The position numbers and the translations under genes were made by a program. Shown here piece after piece: positions 8,476-21,292 of a DNA stretch of 64,000 nt. The notes under the pieces are model-generated. The model saw nothing but the letters and a program-made list of their open reading frames with translations. It was not told where the DNA came from and made no database searches. Each line of letters starts with the position of its first letter. Position 1 is the first letter of the stretch. Origin of the DNA: Artemisia argyi (taxonomy: Eukaryota > Streptophyta > Magnoliopsida > Asterales > Asteraceae); NCBI GenBank assembly GCA_030686995.1, contig CM060687.1, positions 169,804,090-169,868,089 on the forward strand. The letters run 5' to 3'.

Positions 8476-10387
8476 CATGTAGGTAAAATTAAAAAATCAA
8501 AGGGGGATAATGTTTTACTCCTTACCATTGTTTCCATTACCGGTTCCAAATTTTCAATCCCAGCTGTAGGCTTCTTCTGAATTATCACATCTTTATCACG
8601 TGCACGTACACCAACACTGGACTGAGTTCCGTCGACCACCTGATGATCATTAGTGCTGACATCTATATTATGAATGGCCATTGGAGTCGTCACCTGCAAT
8701 ATAATTAAATTATATTAAGAAATACATTGGTGTTAGCATTATAAAATGAAATTGTTAACAACATAAAAAATGGCTTACATATGAGTCTAATGGAAATTGA
8801 GATGGCATATCCAACTTAATCCCTTTTGAACTCAAAATACTCAGCATTTTAGAAACCATTCCTTTTGTATCTGCCATCTCAGCGGACAATTGCTTGACCT
8901 GGTCATCTTTTTGTGACATCTCGGTGGACAGTTTCTTGAGCATTAGATCTTTTTTTTACGCTCGCTTCTCTCATTATCAAGTTGAGTTTGAAGTAACTCA
9001 ATTCTTTCATCAGTTTCTTTTCTGGTTCGAGGAAGATTAAAATACCTCTTATATGTAACTCCATTTCCCACTCCTCTTGCATAACCTCCCTTTTCCTTAC
9101 CAAACACAACTGTCATGGCATCAATGCCATCATCAACAGCCAAGGTTCCTTCCTTGATCTTTTCATCAGCTTCTCTCTGCAAAAAAATATGGGAATTGTT
9201 GGTATTAAAAGTTAGTACTGCTAGTATACAAGTTAGTACGGCTAGTACAAAGTTAATGCTGCTGGTATATAAGCATAATAATAGAATTTGCAGTCAAATT
9301 TACAAGTTTCTCTGCCACCGAACTAATCTCAGCATCTGGAGATTCTACGTCTTTGTTTTGCCTTCCTTTGACCCACAGTACACCACGCGGCGGTTCAACG
9401 TCTGCTTCAATTTCTTTTTTTCGATCTAATGGACATCAAGTGCATACACATATATGTAAAGTTAAACCAAGATAATCGATTCTGATCAATTAGTAAAACA
9501 AACAGTATGTATAACCTTACCATTTTCTCTTTAACATAAACATATCCACCTCGTCCCATTTTATGCTGATAAATAGTTTTGGAACGCGACAGTTTAGCTC
9601 TATCTGATTTCTCCTAAAAAAACACAAAATCATAAGGCATTTAGATATGCGGTAATGCTGCAAACTAAAAATTATGAAATGACATATAAACTAAATAAAG
9701 ATGACTAATTAAAACCTTGTATTCATTGGTGGTCGTGTAGGTTACAAACTCAACCCATTGTTCTTATGTCACAATTGTACTATACTTTTCCGGCCTTTCA
9801 TTCATTTTCTCAGGTGTATCTAGGTTGGGCAATATGTATTTTTCCCTAAGTTTCATTCTGAAATTCCTTAGCAGTTGACCAAGACGATTCATTACCACCT
9901 TTTTGAATGTCACGTCAACATCAAAATATGGCTGCAAAGATTAACACAATGGTTTTTAATTAGTTGTAGATAATTGATAAATTAAACTTATATACTGGGT
10001 TAAAAATTAGTATATATGTACCGTGATTTCATCCCATAATTTTTGTCTTGATTCTTTATCCACCTTCTTCCAGGATAGAACCTTCAAACCTATGTGCTCA
10101 CGAACCGCATCTCCTAAAAAACTCGCAAACAATGCTCTGTTTAACCCTGTAACCCTATTCAACGCATCGATGGTTACCTTGTGCTTTACTTGACCAGGAT
10201 GGCCATATCGAAGGCGAAACTTAGCTAGCCTGGTTATGCCCCTATTAGATATTTTACTATTTAATTGGTTGTCGTCATTTTCTTCATCAGATGAAACATA
10301 TGTTTCGTCCGCATACTGTATTGTGTTAACATCAGCTTCATTATCTGGAAGCAAAATATCAGTATCAATGTGTTCAACCATATCCAT

Positions 10388-10954
10388 GACGACTCTTGAG
10401 CAACAATGTGTACAAGAAAATGATTGGCTTGGAGAGTAATGGTGATTGAATATTTGATTTTTGTGTTTTGGTTGCAGTGTTTAGTTTAATTAGGAGACAA
10501 AACAGAGTATTTTCATGAATATGGGCTCTTATTTATGTTAAATGCCAAATAATTAGGTGATTTAAAAATTTTGGATCGAAATTTTGGCTCCAAATTCTTG
10601 TAAATTATTTTCAAAAAATTTCGCTTATTAACACAAAATACTTTTCTTTTCTCCAAGATCATGAGTACTATTGAATCAGGCGGCTTCTTCGATCAGAAAA
10701 CCGAGGAGAGTAATATAAAGTTAAAACAGTAATCATAGATGATGATAAATACTAAGTATTAATATTGTTGTTGTTTTACCATTTAAGTCTTTCTTTTACA
10801 ACTTTCACCTTAAGTTTTCTATCTTGTGTTATATAATACTTTTAGATGGATGGATTGTATTTTAATTTAAACGTATATTCATCAAATATTATACAACACA
10901 AATACAAATACTTAAGGTCAAAGTTATAAACGAAAGACTTAAAAAGTTTATAAC
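10388..10954. other. Upstream region of the TNPA-like gene
   Basis: AT-rich sequence between the TNPA-like start codon and the satellite. It would hold that gene's promoter and 5' untranslated region. No distinct element could be assigned. Confidence 0.4.
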
Positions 10955-13900
10955 AAATCGGTTATAATTTTATTCGGGTCATAACACATGCATAAAAAAC
11001 GTGTAAAAACAAACATAAATGGGTAAAAACGTATGCAAACGGATGAAAAAGGACTAAACGTGTAAATCGTGTTGTTGGATTAGTTCGGTCTCATTAAATC
11101 GGTTATAATTTTATTCGGGTCATATCACACATGCATAAAAAACGTGTAAAAACAAACAGAAATGGGTGAAAACGTATGGAAACAGATAAAAAGGGACTAC
11201 ATGTGTAAATCGTGTTGTTGGATTAGTTCGGTCTCATTAAATCGGTTATAATTTTATTCGGGTCATATCACACATGCATAAAAAACGTGTAAAAACAAAC
11301 AGAAATGGTTAAAAACGTATGGAAACGGATGAAAAGGGACTAAACGTGTAAATCGTGTTGTTGGATTAGTTCGGTCTCATTAAATCAGTTATAATTTTAT
11401 TCGGGTCATATCACACATGCATAAAAAACGTGTAAAAACAAACAGAAATGAGTAAAAATGTATGGAAACGGATGAAAAGGGACTAAATGTGTAAATCGTG
11501 TTGTTTGATTAGTTCGGTCTCATTAAATCAGTTATAATTTTATTCGGGTCATATCACACATGCAAAAAAAACGTGTAAAAACAAAAAAAAATGGGTAAAA
11601 ACGTTTGGAAATGGATGAAAAGGGACTAAATGTGTAAATCGTGTTGTTGGATTAGTTCGGTCTCATTAAATCGGTTATAATTTTATTCGGGTCATATCAC
11701 ATGCATAAAAAACGTGTAAAAACAAACAGAAATGGGTAAAAACATATGGAAACGGATGAAAAGGGACTAAACGTGTAAATCGCGTTGTTGGATAAGTTCG
11801 GTCTCATTAAATCGGTTATAATTTTATTCGGGTCATATCACACATGCATAAAAAACGTGTAAAAACAAATAGAAATGGGTAAAAACGTATGGAAACGGAT
11901 GAAAAGGGACTAAACGTGTAAATCGTGTTGTTGGATTAGTTCGGTCTCATTAAATCAGTTATAATTTTATTCGGGTCATATCACACATGCATAAAAAACG
12001 TGTAAAAACAAACAGAAATGGGTAAAAACGTATGAAAACGGATGAAAAGGGACTAAATGTGTAAATCGTGTTGTTGGATTAGTTCGGTCTCATTAAATCG
12101 GTTATAATTTTATTCGGGTCATATCACACATGCATAAAAAACGTGTAAAAACAAACAGAAATGGGTAAAAACATATGGAAACGGATGAAAAGGGACTAAA
12201 CGTGTAAATTGTGTTGTTGGATTAGTTCGGCCTCATTAAATCGGTTATAATTTTATTCGGGTCATATCACACATGCATAAAAAACGTGTAAAAACAAACA
12301 GAAATGGGTAAAAACGTATGGAAACGAATGAAAAGGGACTAAACGTGTAAATCATGTTATTGGATTAGTTGGGTCTCATTAAATCGGTTATAATTTTATT
12401 CGGGTCATATCACATGCATAAAAAGCGTGTAGAAACAAACAGAAATGGGAAAAAACGAATGCAAACGGATGAAAAGGGACTAAACGTGTAAATCGTGTTG
12501 TTGGATTAGTTCGGTCTCATTAAATCGGTTATAATTTTATTCGGGTCATATCACACATGCATAAAAAACGTGTAAAAAAAAGCAGAAATGGGTAAAAACG
12601 TATGGAAACGGATGTAAAGAGACTAAACGTGTAAATCGTGTTGTTGGATTAGTTCGGTCTCATTAAATCGGTTATAATTTTATTCGGGTCATATCACATG
12701 CATAAAAAGCGTGTAGAAACAAACAGAAATGGGTAAAAACGTATGCAAACAGATGAAAAGGGACTAAATGCGTAAATCGTGTTGTTGGATTAGTTCGGTC
12801 TTATTAAATCGGTTATAATTTTATTCGGGTCATATCACAAATGCATAAAAAACGTGTAAAAAAATAGAAATGGGTAAAAACGTATGGAAACGGATGTAAA
12901 GAGACTAAACATGTAAATCGTGTTGTTGGATTAGTTCGGTCTCATTAAATCGGTAATAATTTTATTCGGGTCATATCACATGCATAAAAAACGTGTAAAA
13001 ACAAACAGAAATTAGTAAAAACGTATGGAAATGGATGAAAAGGGACTAAACGTGTAAATCGCGTTGTTAGATAAGTTCGGTCTTATTAAATCGGTTATAA
13101 TTTTATTCGGGTCATATCACACATGCATAAAAAACGTGTAAAAACAAATAGAAATGGGTAAAAACGTATGGAAACGGATGAAAAGGGACTAAACGTGTAA
13201 ATCGTGTTGTTGGATTAGTTCGGTCTCATTAAATCGGTTATAATTTTATTCGGGTCATATCACACATGCATAAAAAACGTGTAAAAACAAACAGAAATGG
13301 GTAAAAACGTATGAAAACGGATGAAAAGGGACTAAATGTGTAAATCGTGTTGTTGGATTAGTTCGGTCTCATTAAATCGGTTATAATTTTATTCGGGTCA
13401 TATCACACATGCATAAAAAACGTGTAAAAACAAACAGAAATGGGTAAAAACGTATGGAAACGGATGAAAAGGGACTAAACGTGTAAATTGTGTTGTTGGA
13501 TTAGTTCGGTCTCATTAAATCGGTTATAATTTTATTCAGGTCATATCACACATGCATAAAAAACGTGTAAAAACAAACAGAAATGGGTAAAAATGTATGG
13601 AAACGAATGAAAAGGGACTAAACGTGTAAATCATGTTATTGGATTGGTTCGGTCTCATTAAATTGGTTATAATTTTATTCGGGTCATATCACATGCATAA
13701 AAAGCGTGTAGAAACAAACAGAAATGGGTAAAAACGTATGCAAACGGATGAAAAGGGACTAAACGTGTAAATCATGTTGTTGGATTAGTTCGGTCTCATT
13801 AAATCGGTTATAATTTTATTCGGGTCATATCACACATGCATAAAAAACGTGTAAAAAAAAACAGAAATGGGTAAAAACGTATGGAAACGGATGTAAAGAG

Positions 13901-16117
13901 ACTAAACGTGTAAATCGTGTTGTTGGATTAGTTCGGTCTCATTAAATCGGTTATAATTTTATTCGGGTCATATCACATGCATAAAAAGCGTGTAGAAACA
14001 AACAGAAATGGGTAAAAACGTATGCAAACGGATGAAAAGGGACTAAACGCGTAAATCGTGTTGTTGGATTAGTTCGGTCTCATTAAATCGGTTATAATTT
14101 TATTCGGGTCATATCACACATGCATAAAAAACGTGTAAAAAAACAGAAATGGGTAAAAACGTATGGAAACGGATGTAAAGAGACTAAACATGTTAATCGT
14201 GTTGTTGGATTAGTTCGGTCTCATTAAATCGGTTATAATTTTATTCGGGTCATATCACACATGCATAAAAAACGTGTAAAAACAAACAGAAATGGGTAAA
14301 AACGTATGGAAACGGATGAAAAGGGACTAAACGTGTAAATCGTGTTGTTGGATTAGTTCGGTCTCATTAAATCGGTTATAATTTTATTCGGGTCATATCA
14401 CACATGCATAAAAAACGTGTAAAAACAAACAGAAATGGGTAAAAACGTATGGAAACGGATGAAAAGGGACTAAATGTGTAAATCGTGTTGTTTGATTAGT
14501 TCGGTCTCATTAAATCGGTTATAATTTTATTCGGGTCATATCACACATGCATAAAAAACGTATAAAAACAAACAGAAATGGTTAAAAACGTATGGAAACG
14601 GATGAAAAGGGACTAAACGTGTAAATTGTGTTGTTGGATTAGTTCGGTCTCATTAAATCGGTTATAATTTTATTCGGGTCATATCACACATGCATAAAAA
14701 ACGTGTAAAAACAAACAGAAATGGGTAAAAACGTATGGAAACGAATGAAAAGGGTCTAAACGTGTAAATCGTGTTATTGGATTAGTTCGGTCTCATTAAA
14801 TCGGTTATAATTTTATTCGGGTCATATCACATGCATAAAAAGCGTGTAGAAACAAACAAAAATGGGTAAAAACGTATGCAAACGGATGAAAAGGGACTAA
14901 ACGTGTAAATCGTGTTGTTGGATTAGTTCGGTCTCATTAAATCGGTTATAATTTTATTCGGGTCATATCACACATGCATAAAAAACGTGTAAAAAAAACA
15001 GAAATGGGTAAAAACATATGGAAACGGATGTAAAGAGACTAAACGTGTAAATCGTGTTGTTGGATTAGTTCGGTCTCATTAAATCGGTTATAATTTTATT
15101 CGGGTCATATCACATGCATAAAAAGCGTGTAGAAACAAACAGAAATGGGTAAAAACGTATGCAAACGGATGAAAAGGGACTAAACGCGTAAATCATGTTG
15201 TTGGATTTGTTCGGTCTCATTAAATCGGTTATAATTTTATTCGGGTCATATCACACATGCATAAAAAACGTGTAAAAAAAACAGAAATGGGTAAAAACGT
15301 ATGGAAACGGATGTAAAGAGACTAAACATGTAAATCGTGTTGTTGGATTAGTTCGGTCTCATTAAATCGGTTATAATTTTATTCGGGTCATATCACCTGT
15401 ATAAAAAACGTGTAAAAACAAACAGAAATGGGTAAAAACGTATGGAAACGGATGAAAAGGGACTAAACGTGTAAATCGTGTTGTTGGATTAGTTCGGTCT
15501 CATTAAATCGGTTATAATTTTATTCGGGTCATAGCAGATGCATAAAAAACGTGTAAAAACAAACAGAAATGGGTAAAAACGTATGGAAACGGATGAAAAG
15601 GGACTGAACGTGTAAATCGTGTTGTTGGATTAGTTCGGTCTCATTAAATCGGTTATAATTTTATTCGGGTCATATCACACATGCATAAAAAACATGTAAA
15701 AACAAACAGAAATGGGTAAAAACGTATGGAAACGGATGAAAAGGGACTAAACGTGTAAATCGTGTTGTTGGATTAGTTCGGTGTCATTAAATCGGTTATA
15801 ATTTTATTCGGGTCATAACACGTGCATAAAAAACGTGTAAAACCAAACAGAAATGGGTAAAAACGTATGGAAACGGATGAAAAGGGACTAAACGTGTAAA
15901 TCGTGTTGTTGGATTAGTTCGGTCTCATTAAATCGGTTATAATTTTATTCGGGTCATATCACATGCATAAAATACGTGTAAAAACAAACAGAAATGGGTA
16001 AAAACGTATGGAAACGGATGAAAAGGGACTAAACGTGTAAATCGTGTTGTTGGATTAGTTCTATCTCATTAAATCGGTTATAATTTTTTTCTGGTCATAT
16101 CACGTGTGCATAAACTA
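10955..16117 (+). repeat. 143 bp satellite array, about 36 monomers, with higher-order structure
   Basis: Monomers run from AAATCGGTTATAATTTTATT to GTTGGATTAGTTCGGTCTCA and repeat every 143-144 bp. Three variants are separable: type a (ACGTGTAAAAACAAACAG, GGATGAAAAGGG), type b (AGCGTGTAGAAAC, GTATGCAAAC, lacking one CA) and type c (GGATGTAAAGAG). The order b-c-b-c-a-a-a-a-a recurs from about 12405, 13690 and 14830, giving two nine-monomer intervals (the second one monomer shorter). The last a of each block carries ACGAATG and a TTATTGG change. No ORF. Confidence 0.92.
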
Positions 16118-17830
16118 CCACCACAACCAGCCACCACCACCAGTAGCAACCACCACCACCATTAGCCACTACCACCACCAGCCACCACCACCACCACCAG
16201 CCACCACCACCACCAGCCACCACCACCACTACCACCACCACACCAACCGCCACCACCACCACAACTGATAAGATTGTTTATAGCTCGAGGTTGTTTAGAC
16301 CTCATCTAGGGATTGCACAATAATAATGAATGAACACGATACGCAGCGGAATAAACAAATATATCATTATTATTGCTAACAAGGTTTCTCGTCATCATCT
16401 CTACTCTAACAAACTCCAAAGCCCCAATGCTACGTGATCAAGTGTAGCACGGTTACATCCTAACAGCTATCTAAGATAGTTGAGGCTTAACACAATCTAC
16501 CCTAGGTGTTTCCCATAAAACACCTGTACACTAGTCTAGGCGTTTTTCCAGCCCTAGACTTACACACACGTTTTTCAGATTTTACATTGTGGAAGACATA
16601 TAAAACATATTCCCTGTATCTCTTTATATAATAGAGATACTAGGGTTACAAGGAATAAACTAGAATAATAAAAGATATGCTGCAATCTTTTTCTTTCTTT
16701 GCAAGTTTCTTCCTTTGTCTCCATAAGTCCTTCATCTTTCATATTTGTCAATATCAACTTAAAATATAATTCCTAACAACAACCAGCCACCACCACCACC
16801 ACCACTACACCACCACCACCACTACCACCACCACCACTACCACACTACCACCACCACTACTACCACAACTACCACCACCACTACCACACCACCACCACCA
16901 CTACCAGCCACCACCACCAACATTAGCCACTACCACCACCAGCCACCACCACCACTAGCACCAGCCACCACCACCACCACCACAACTACCACCACCACCA
17001 CCACCACAACCACCAACCACCACCACCACCGGTACCACCACAACCAGCCACCACCACCAGTAGCAACCACCACCACCATTAGCCACTACCACCACCAGCC
17101 ACCACCACGACCACCAGCCACCACCACCACCACTACCACCACCACACCAACCGCCACCACCACCACAACCAGCCACCACCACCACCACCACTACACCACC
17201 ACCACCACTACCACCACCACCACTACCACACTACCACCACCACTACTACCACAACTACCACCACCACTACCACACCACCACCACCACTACCAGCCACCAC
17301 CACCAATATTAGCCACTACCACCACCAGCCACCACCACCACTAGCACCAGCCACCACCACCACCACCACAACTACCACCACCACCACCACTACAACCACC
17401 AACCACCACCACCACAACCAGGTACCACCACCAGCAACAACCACCACCACCATTAGCCACCACCACCACCAGCCACCACCACCACCAGCCACCACCACCA
17501 CCGCCACCACCACCACCACCACAACCACCAACCACCACCACCACCACCACCACAACCAGCCACCACCACCAGCAGCAACCACCACCACGTACCATTAGCC
17601 ACTGCCACCACCAGCCACCACCACCACCACCACCACCACCACCAGAACCACCAACCACCACCACCACAACCAGCCACCACCACCAGCAATAACCACCACC
17701 ACCATTAGCCACTACCACCACCAGCCACCACCACCACCAGCCACCACCACCACCACCACTACCACACCACCATCCACCACTACCACCACCACCACCACCA
17801 CAATCACCAACCACCACCAGCACCACCATC
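16118..17830 (+). repeat. (CCA)n-rich low-complexity tract, interrupted by a solo LTR
   Basis: Degenerate CCA/CCACCAGCC repeats follow the last truncated satellite monomer. A block of over 150 bp around 16790 reappears around 17165, showing internal duplication of about 375 bp. The minus strand is (GGT)n-rich. Glycine/valine/tryptophan ORFs here are translations of the repeat, not genes. The tract is split by the insertion at 16266-16778. Confidence 0.9.
16266..16778 (-). mobile_element. Solo LTR (513 bp) in the (CCA)n tract
   Basis: The minus strand starts TGTTAGGAATTATA and ends CAATCTTATCA. It is flanked by ACAAC on both sides (16261-16265 and 16779-16783), a perfect 5 bp target duplication. 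An ATATAAAGAGAT TATA-type box lies near 16630. No internal region or second LTR is present, so it is a recombination product. Superfamily not determined; the ORF at 16575-16757 is within the LTR and not credible. Confidence 0.85.
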
Positions 17831-18275
17831 TTTTTTTTAGTCATCTTTATCATAAGTATTAAATGTAATGATCATTTAAAATATAGTTATTCATATATCA
17901 GAATCTTTTTAACATGTTATATATATTTTGAATTTGATGTTGTATCAAATAAAGCACAAATTACCTTTAATTACTAGAGTGTCATAATTTGGACTAAATT
18001 ATACATTAATTAAGACTTACATATTAAAAACTTAAATAGTGATTTGATTGATATGCATGAGAACATGAACAGACTGCATGGGAAGACTCAATACTTTGAA
18101 TTAGTACTCTGTAATTACTTTTTGCAATGATTTAGTTTACACAGCCACATATATTAGATTGAAGTGTAGATTATTAATTAATTACTGTATCTATAAGTTT
18201 CATCCCTAGCCACATAAATCATCATCAAAAAACACAATTTCTTACTTAACCTTTATCAAATCATCATCTAAAAAC
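17831..18275. other. AT-rich spacer upstream of a small CACTA ORF
   Basis: No repeat or coding signal. The stretch before 18276 (AATCATCATCAAAAAACACA) looks like a plant 5' leader for the small ORF that follows. Confidence 0.4.
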
Positions 18276-19147
18276 ATGTCTGGATCTCCTAATCTCGATC
18301 AACTGAAAGATTTGTGTGGGTCTGATAAACTTCACAAATGTCTCAAGTTCCTCTTCAGTCAATGATGACGTATAGTCTACATTTGGGCCACGAGTCCAAA
18401 TAATAAACACTACTAGCGCCTAAGTCCACCACGAGTGGGCTACCATGACAATGGTTTGGGCCGCAGTATCAATGGCTTGGGCTCACGAAGCCCAAAGCCC
18501 AACTAAACCAACCCGGTATGTGATAAGGATTATCTATTCATGGGATAGATATCCTTACCCCGGATAAGCACCACGCGTGCGAAGAGTAAGGAGCAAGGAA
18601 ACACGGTTTCTACGCCCCTATATAAGGAATGATACATCCTCATTCAAAGGTACGATTTACTAAATCCCTAAACTCTTTACGAGAACCCTAAAACCGATTA
18701 CTTACTCTCACGCCGGAGTCTAATCGTGGGAGACAATCCCACGATAAGCCTAACGATGTTTGTTTATTTTCTTAGTGCGCAGGTTTCAAGCATTAAGGAT
18801 CGAATTGATACGAGAGCAAGAGCCTAAAACCAAGAACGCCCAACTTTTATATCAACAGTCAAGAAATTCCTCTAAATGAAGTAATGATCCAGTGTTTGGG
18901 TGAGAAGTGTGATGAGCTGCGGATAAGTGTTGATAAGCGCATCGAGAGAATGGCTGAGGTTTTAGATCTTAACTTTGATGAAGAAGAAGCTGCTGCTGAT
19001 GGTTATGAGTCCCTTGAGGAGGTTCAAGTGATGGAGCGCCGTTTGCGGGAGTCCCTTTCAGCCATTTTGGTTGACCTTCGTGCTCTGGTATCCAAGAAGA
19101 AGGAAGCCATTACCGATATGGATTATTATGATCAGAGCTCCAGTTGA
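18276..19147 (+). pseudogene. Small ORF of unknown function, split by a solo LTR
   Basis: An ATG at 18276 opens MSGSPNLDQLKDLCG and runs to 18362, where a solo LTR enters. The frame resumes directly after the GTCAA duplication with EIPLNEVMIQCLGEK and ends at 19147 (YYDQSSS). Without the LTR it would be about 124 codons with no other lesion. The second half is acidic and probably helical (RIERMAEVLDLNFDEEE, then VMERRLRESLSAILVDLRAL), suggesting a coiled coil. I recognise no family. It could be a captured host gene or an accessory CACTA gene. It lies upstream of the transposase on the same strand. Confidence 0.55.
18363..18857 (+). mobile_element. Solo LTR (495 bp) inside the small ORF
   Basis: Begins TGATGACGTATAG and ends ATATCAACA, with perfect GTCAA target duplications (18358-18362 and 18858-18862). 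A TATATAAGGAATG promoter-like box lies near 18620. No internal region remains. Its insertion breaks the surrounding frame. Confidence 0.85.
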
Positions 19148-20194
19148 ATGGTTCTTTAAGTAGGGTCTTTTTGGTTGGGTTTGGTGGTTCCTTAGCTTGT
19201 TATATTTTTGGTTGTTGTTTTGAAGGAACAGCTGGTACATGTAATCACCCTCCTTAATCTTTAATAGTAATAAATATGATTTAGGTTTTTAAGTATGTCA
19301 TAATCTTGTGTTTTTATTTTAAGAGATTGATTGTTTTATCATCATTAATTACAGGCATCCATATAAGAGCTTGATTGTTTTATCAAAATGAAATCAAGCA
19401 ATAAATAATCAAAATAAACGCTCTATATAAGAGCTAGCTTGATTGTTTTATCATCATTACAGACATCCATTTGGGTGTTTATCAAGTCATTCATGTATTA
19501 GTTTTTTAATTGTATGCTAATAAGATTTTTAAGTTGATTAGGTTACGATTTTGTGTGTGGTTCGGATGGATTATTAAGGGTTGCTTGATTCTTATTGTCT
19601 GCTATAGATGTTATAGAGTGTTTGGGATGGATTATTAAGGGTTCGGATGGATTATTAAGGGTTGCTTGAAATTGATGTATGGATATGTTTGCAAGTTAAT
19701 TAGATTATTTGTGTTTAAGTAGCTTGTTTAGTTAGTACTCAAGTCAATCATGTTCCATTGTGGCTAGTCTTCATTGGCAACTAATGTATTTATAGTTCTG
19801 TCAAGAATTATAATCATTCATCCCTGGCAAATGCTCGTCCCAATGGATCATGATTGGCCAGAAGATGTTGTGAAGGTTCAAGTCAGTCTGCATATAAAAC
19901 TTTCACCCCACTTTTGGGAGAAACTGATGATACTAGTAATGTTGAAGAAATGGCTAAGGTGGTACAACAAGACCAAGTTTTTACTGCTGAAGTTTCTACT
20001 ACTGTAGAGGTTTGGATTGTATGTTATTCTTTGTATCTGATCTTGGGAATGCCCATATCAGCAATTGTTAATGTTGTAAAAAAACTTTTGGTAAGTAATA
20101 TAATTCACCTTTTGTGAGATTACAACTGCTGTAGAGATTTGGATTGTATGTTCTTCTTTGTATCTGATCTTGGGAATGCCCATATCAGTTTCTA
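19148..20194. other. Non-coding CACTA segment with short duplications
   Basis: Contains a repeated GATTGTTTTATCATCATTA block (about 19326 and 19440), GGATGGATTATTAAGGGTT repeats near 19565-19660, and a 60 bp block (TTTGGATTGTATGTT to CCCATATCAG) at about 20010 and 20136. Open frames at 19774-20117 are unsupported. They could be decayed captured gene sequence, but I recognise nothing. Confidence 0.4.
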
Positions 20195-20473
20195 CACTTT
20201 TTTTTTCCTTCCTGAAATAGTGAATTTTATTAATTAAGGAACCAGCAACTTACAAAGATTATACAAGCAGTCAAATTGAACACACTCATTTGACTGATAC
20301 AATATAACAGATACATTCTACACAATCATTCACGAATCACGAAACTAGTTGATTCAATATCCACCATTCTTCTAGACTTAGCAACTACATGCTAACATCT
20401 AGGCAACCATGGAGAAATATCCCTTATTGGCTACATTTCCACTAAACAAACACCCTTCCTAATTTCATCCTAG
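20195..20473 (-). mobile_element. Truncated poly(A) retro-insertion (LINE 3' end or retrocopy)
   Basis: The plus strand starts with a T9 tract, so the inserted strand ends in poly(A) on the minus strand, preceded by an AATAAAATTC polyadenylation-like signal. Perfect 10 bp duplications TCAGTTTCTA flank it (20185-20194 and 20474-20483). It carries no ORF. A 5'-truncated LINE is the likeliest source; a retrocopied mRNA tail is possible. Confidence 0.65.
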
Positions 20474-20483
20474 TCAGTTTCTA

Positions 20484-21292
20484 TAGTTTAGATGTTTAAA
20501 TTTTGTAACAAAATGAAAAAAATAGTCTATAAGAGGAATATAAAAATAGTCTATAAGAGGAATATAAATTACCTGTGGCTCCCTTTTTTGGTATGTCCTC
20601 CCCAAAATTTTTGAAAAGCCCTCTATATTTTTTTCACCAAATTTCGAATTCTCCCTCCACCCATTTCCATCTCCACCCACGTTTCTCACATTTCTCACCA
20701 ATTACCACGCACAGCAACCAATCAACAATCACCAATAACCAATCACCAATCACCAATCACCAATATATCACCAGTCACATCACAACCACCATTCACCAGT
20801 CACCATCCATCATATCACTTATCGGTCCGGCCATCAACAACGGAGGGAGGTTCATTTAGATATAAATTAGGCACTTTTTTGAATTAGGAATTCATTATGT
20901 TGGAATTTTAACTTATTATTCATTTTCATTGTATATTTTATTTGTTATGGATTTGTTGGTTTCTTGTTTCTTTGGTAATGTTAACTTATCGTGTTTTTGG
21001 CTGAATCGTTTAATTAACCAACAACACAATAAAGATAACATGTTGTAATTTACACATTTTTCTTAATACACATGTTCATATTTGACATTTGAAGCTTAAT
21101 TAGATTGATGCCCAATACATTCATTCCATTGTGTTGTTGCAATTCTTATTGTAAACCTATCTTATTAATTAGCTAGACACTTGTGACTTGACATTGGAAC
21201 TTCATCAATCTAAATCTTCATATATGCTTATATTGGTTTAACTTGTAACTTGTAGGATATATACGTTATCATTTGACCTCAACAATAATAGC
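20484..21292. other. Transposase gene upstream region
   Basis: Contains a 24 bp direct repeat (AATAGTCTATAAGAGGAATA at about 20520 and 20545) and a CA-rich leader-like stretch (20700-20830). It would hold the promoter and 5' leader of the TNP2 gene. The 94-codon frame at 20575-20859 is low-complexity and rejected as a gene. Confidence 0.4.

Noticed and set aside
10955..16117. CRISPR array
   Set aside because: Plant nuclear DNA. Monomers are contiguous 143 bp satellites without unique spacers and there are no cas genes.
16955..17853. Long minus-strand ORFs rich in Gly, Val and Trp (glycine-rich protein genes)
   Set aside because: They are translations of the (GGT)n strand of a CCA microsatellite tract. 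Frames overlap each other and have no start context or non-repetitive sequence.
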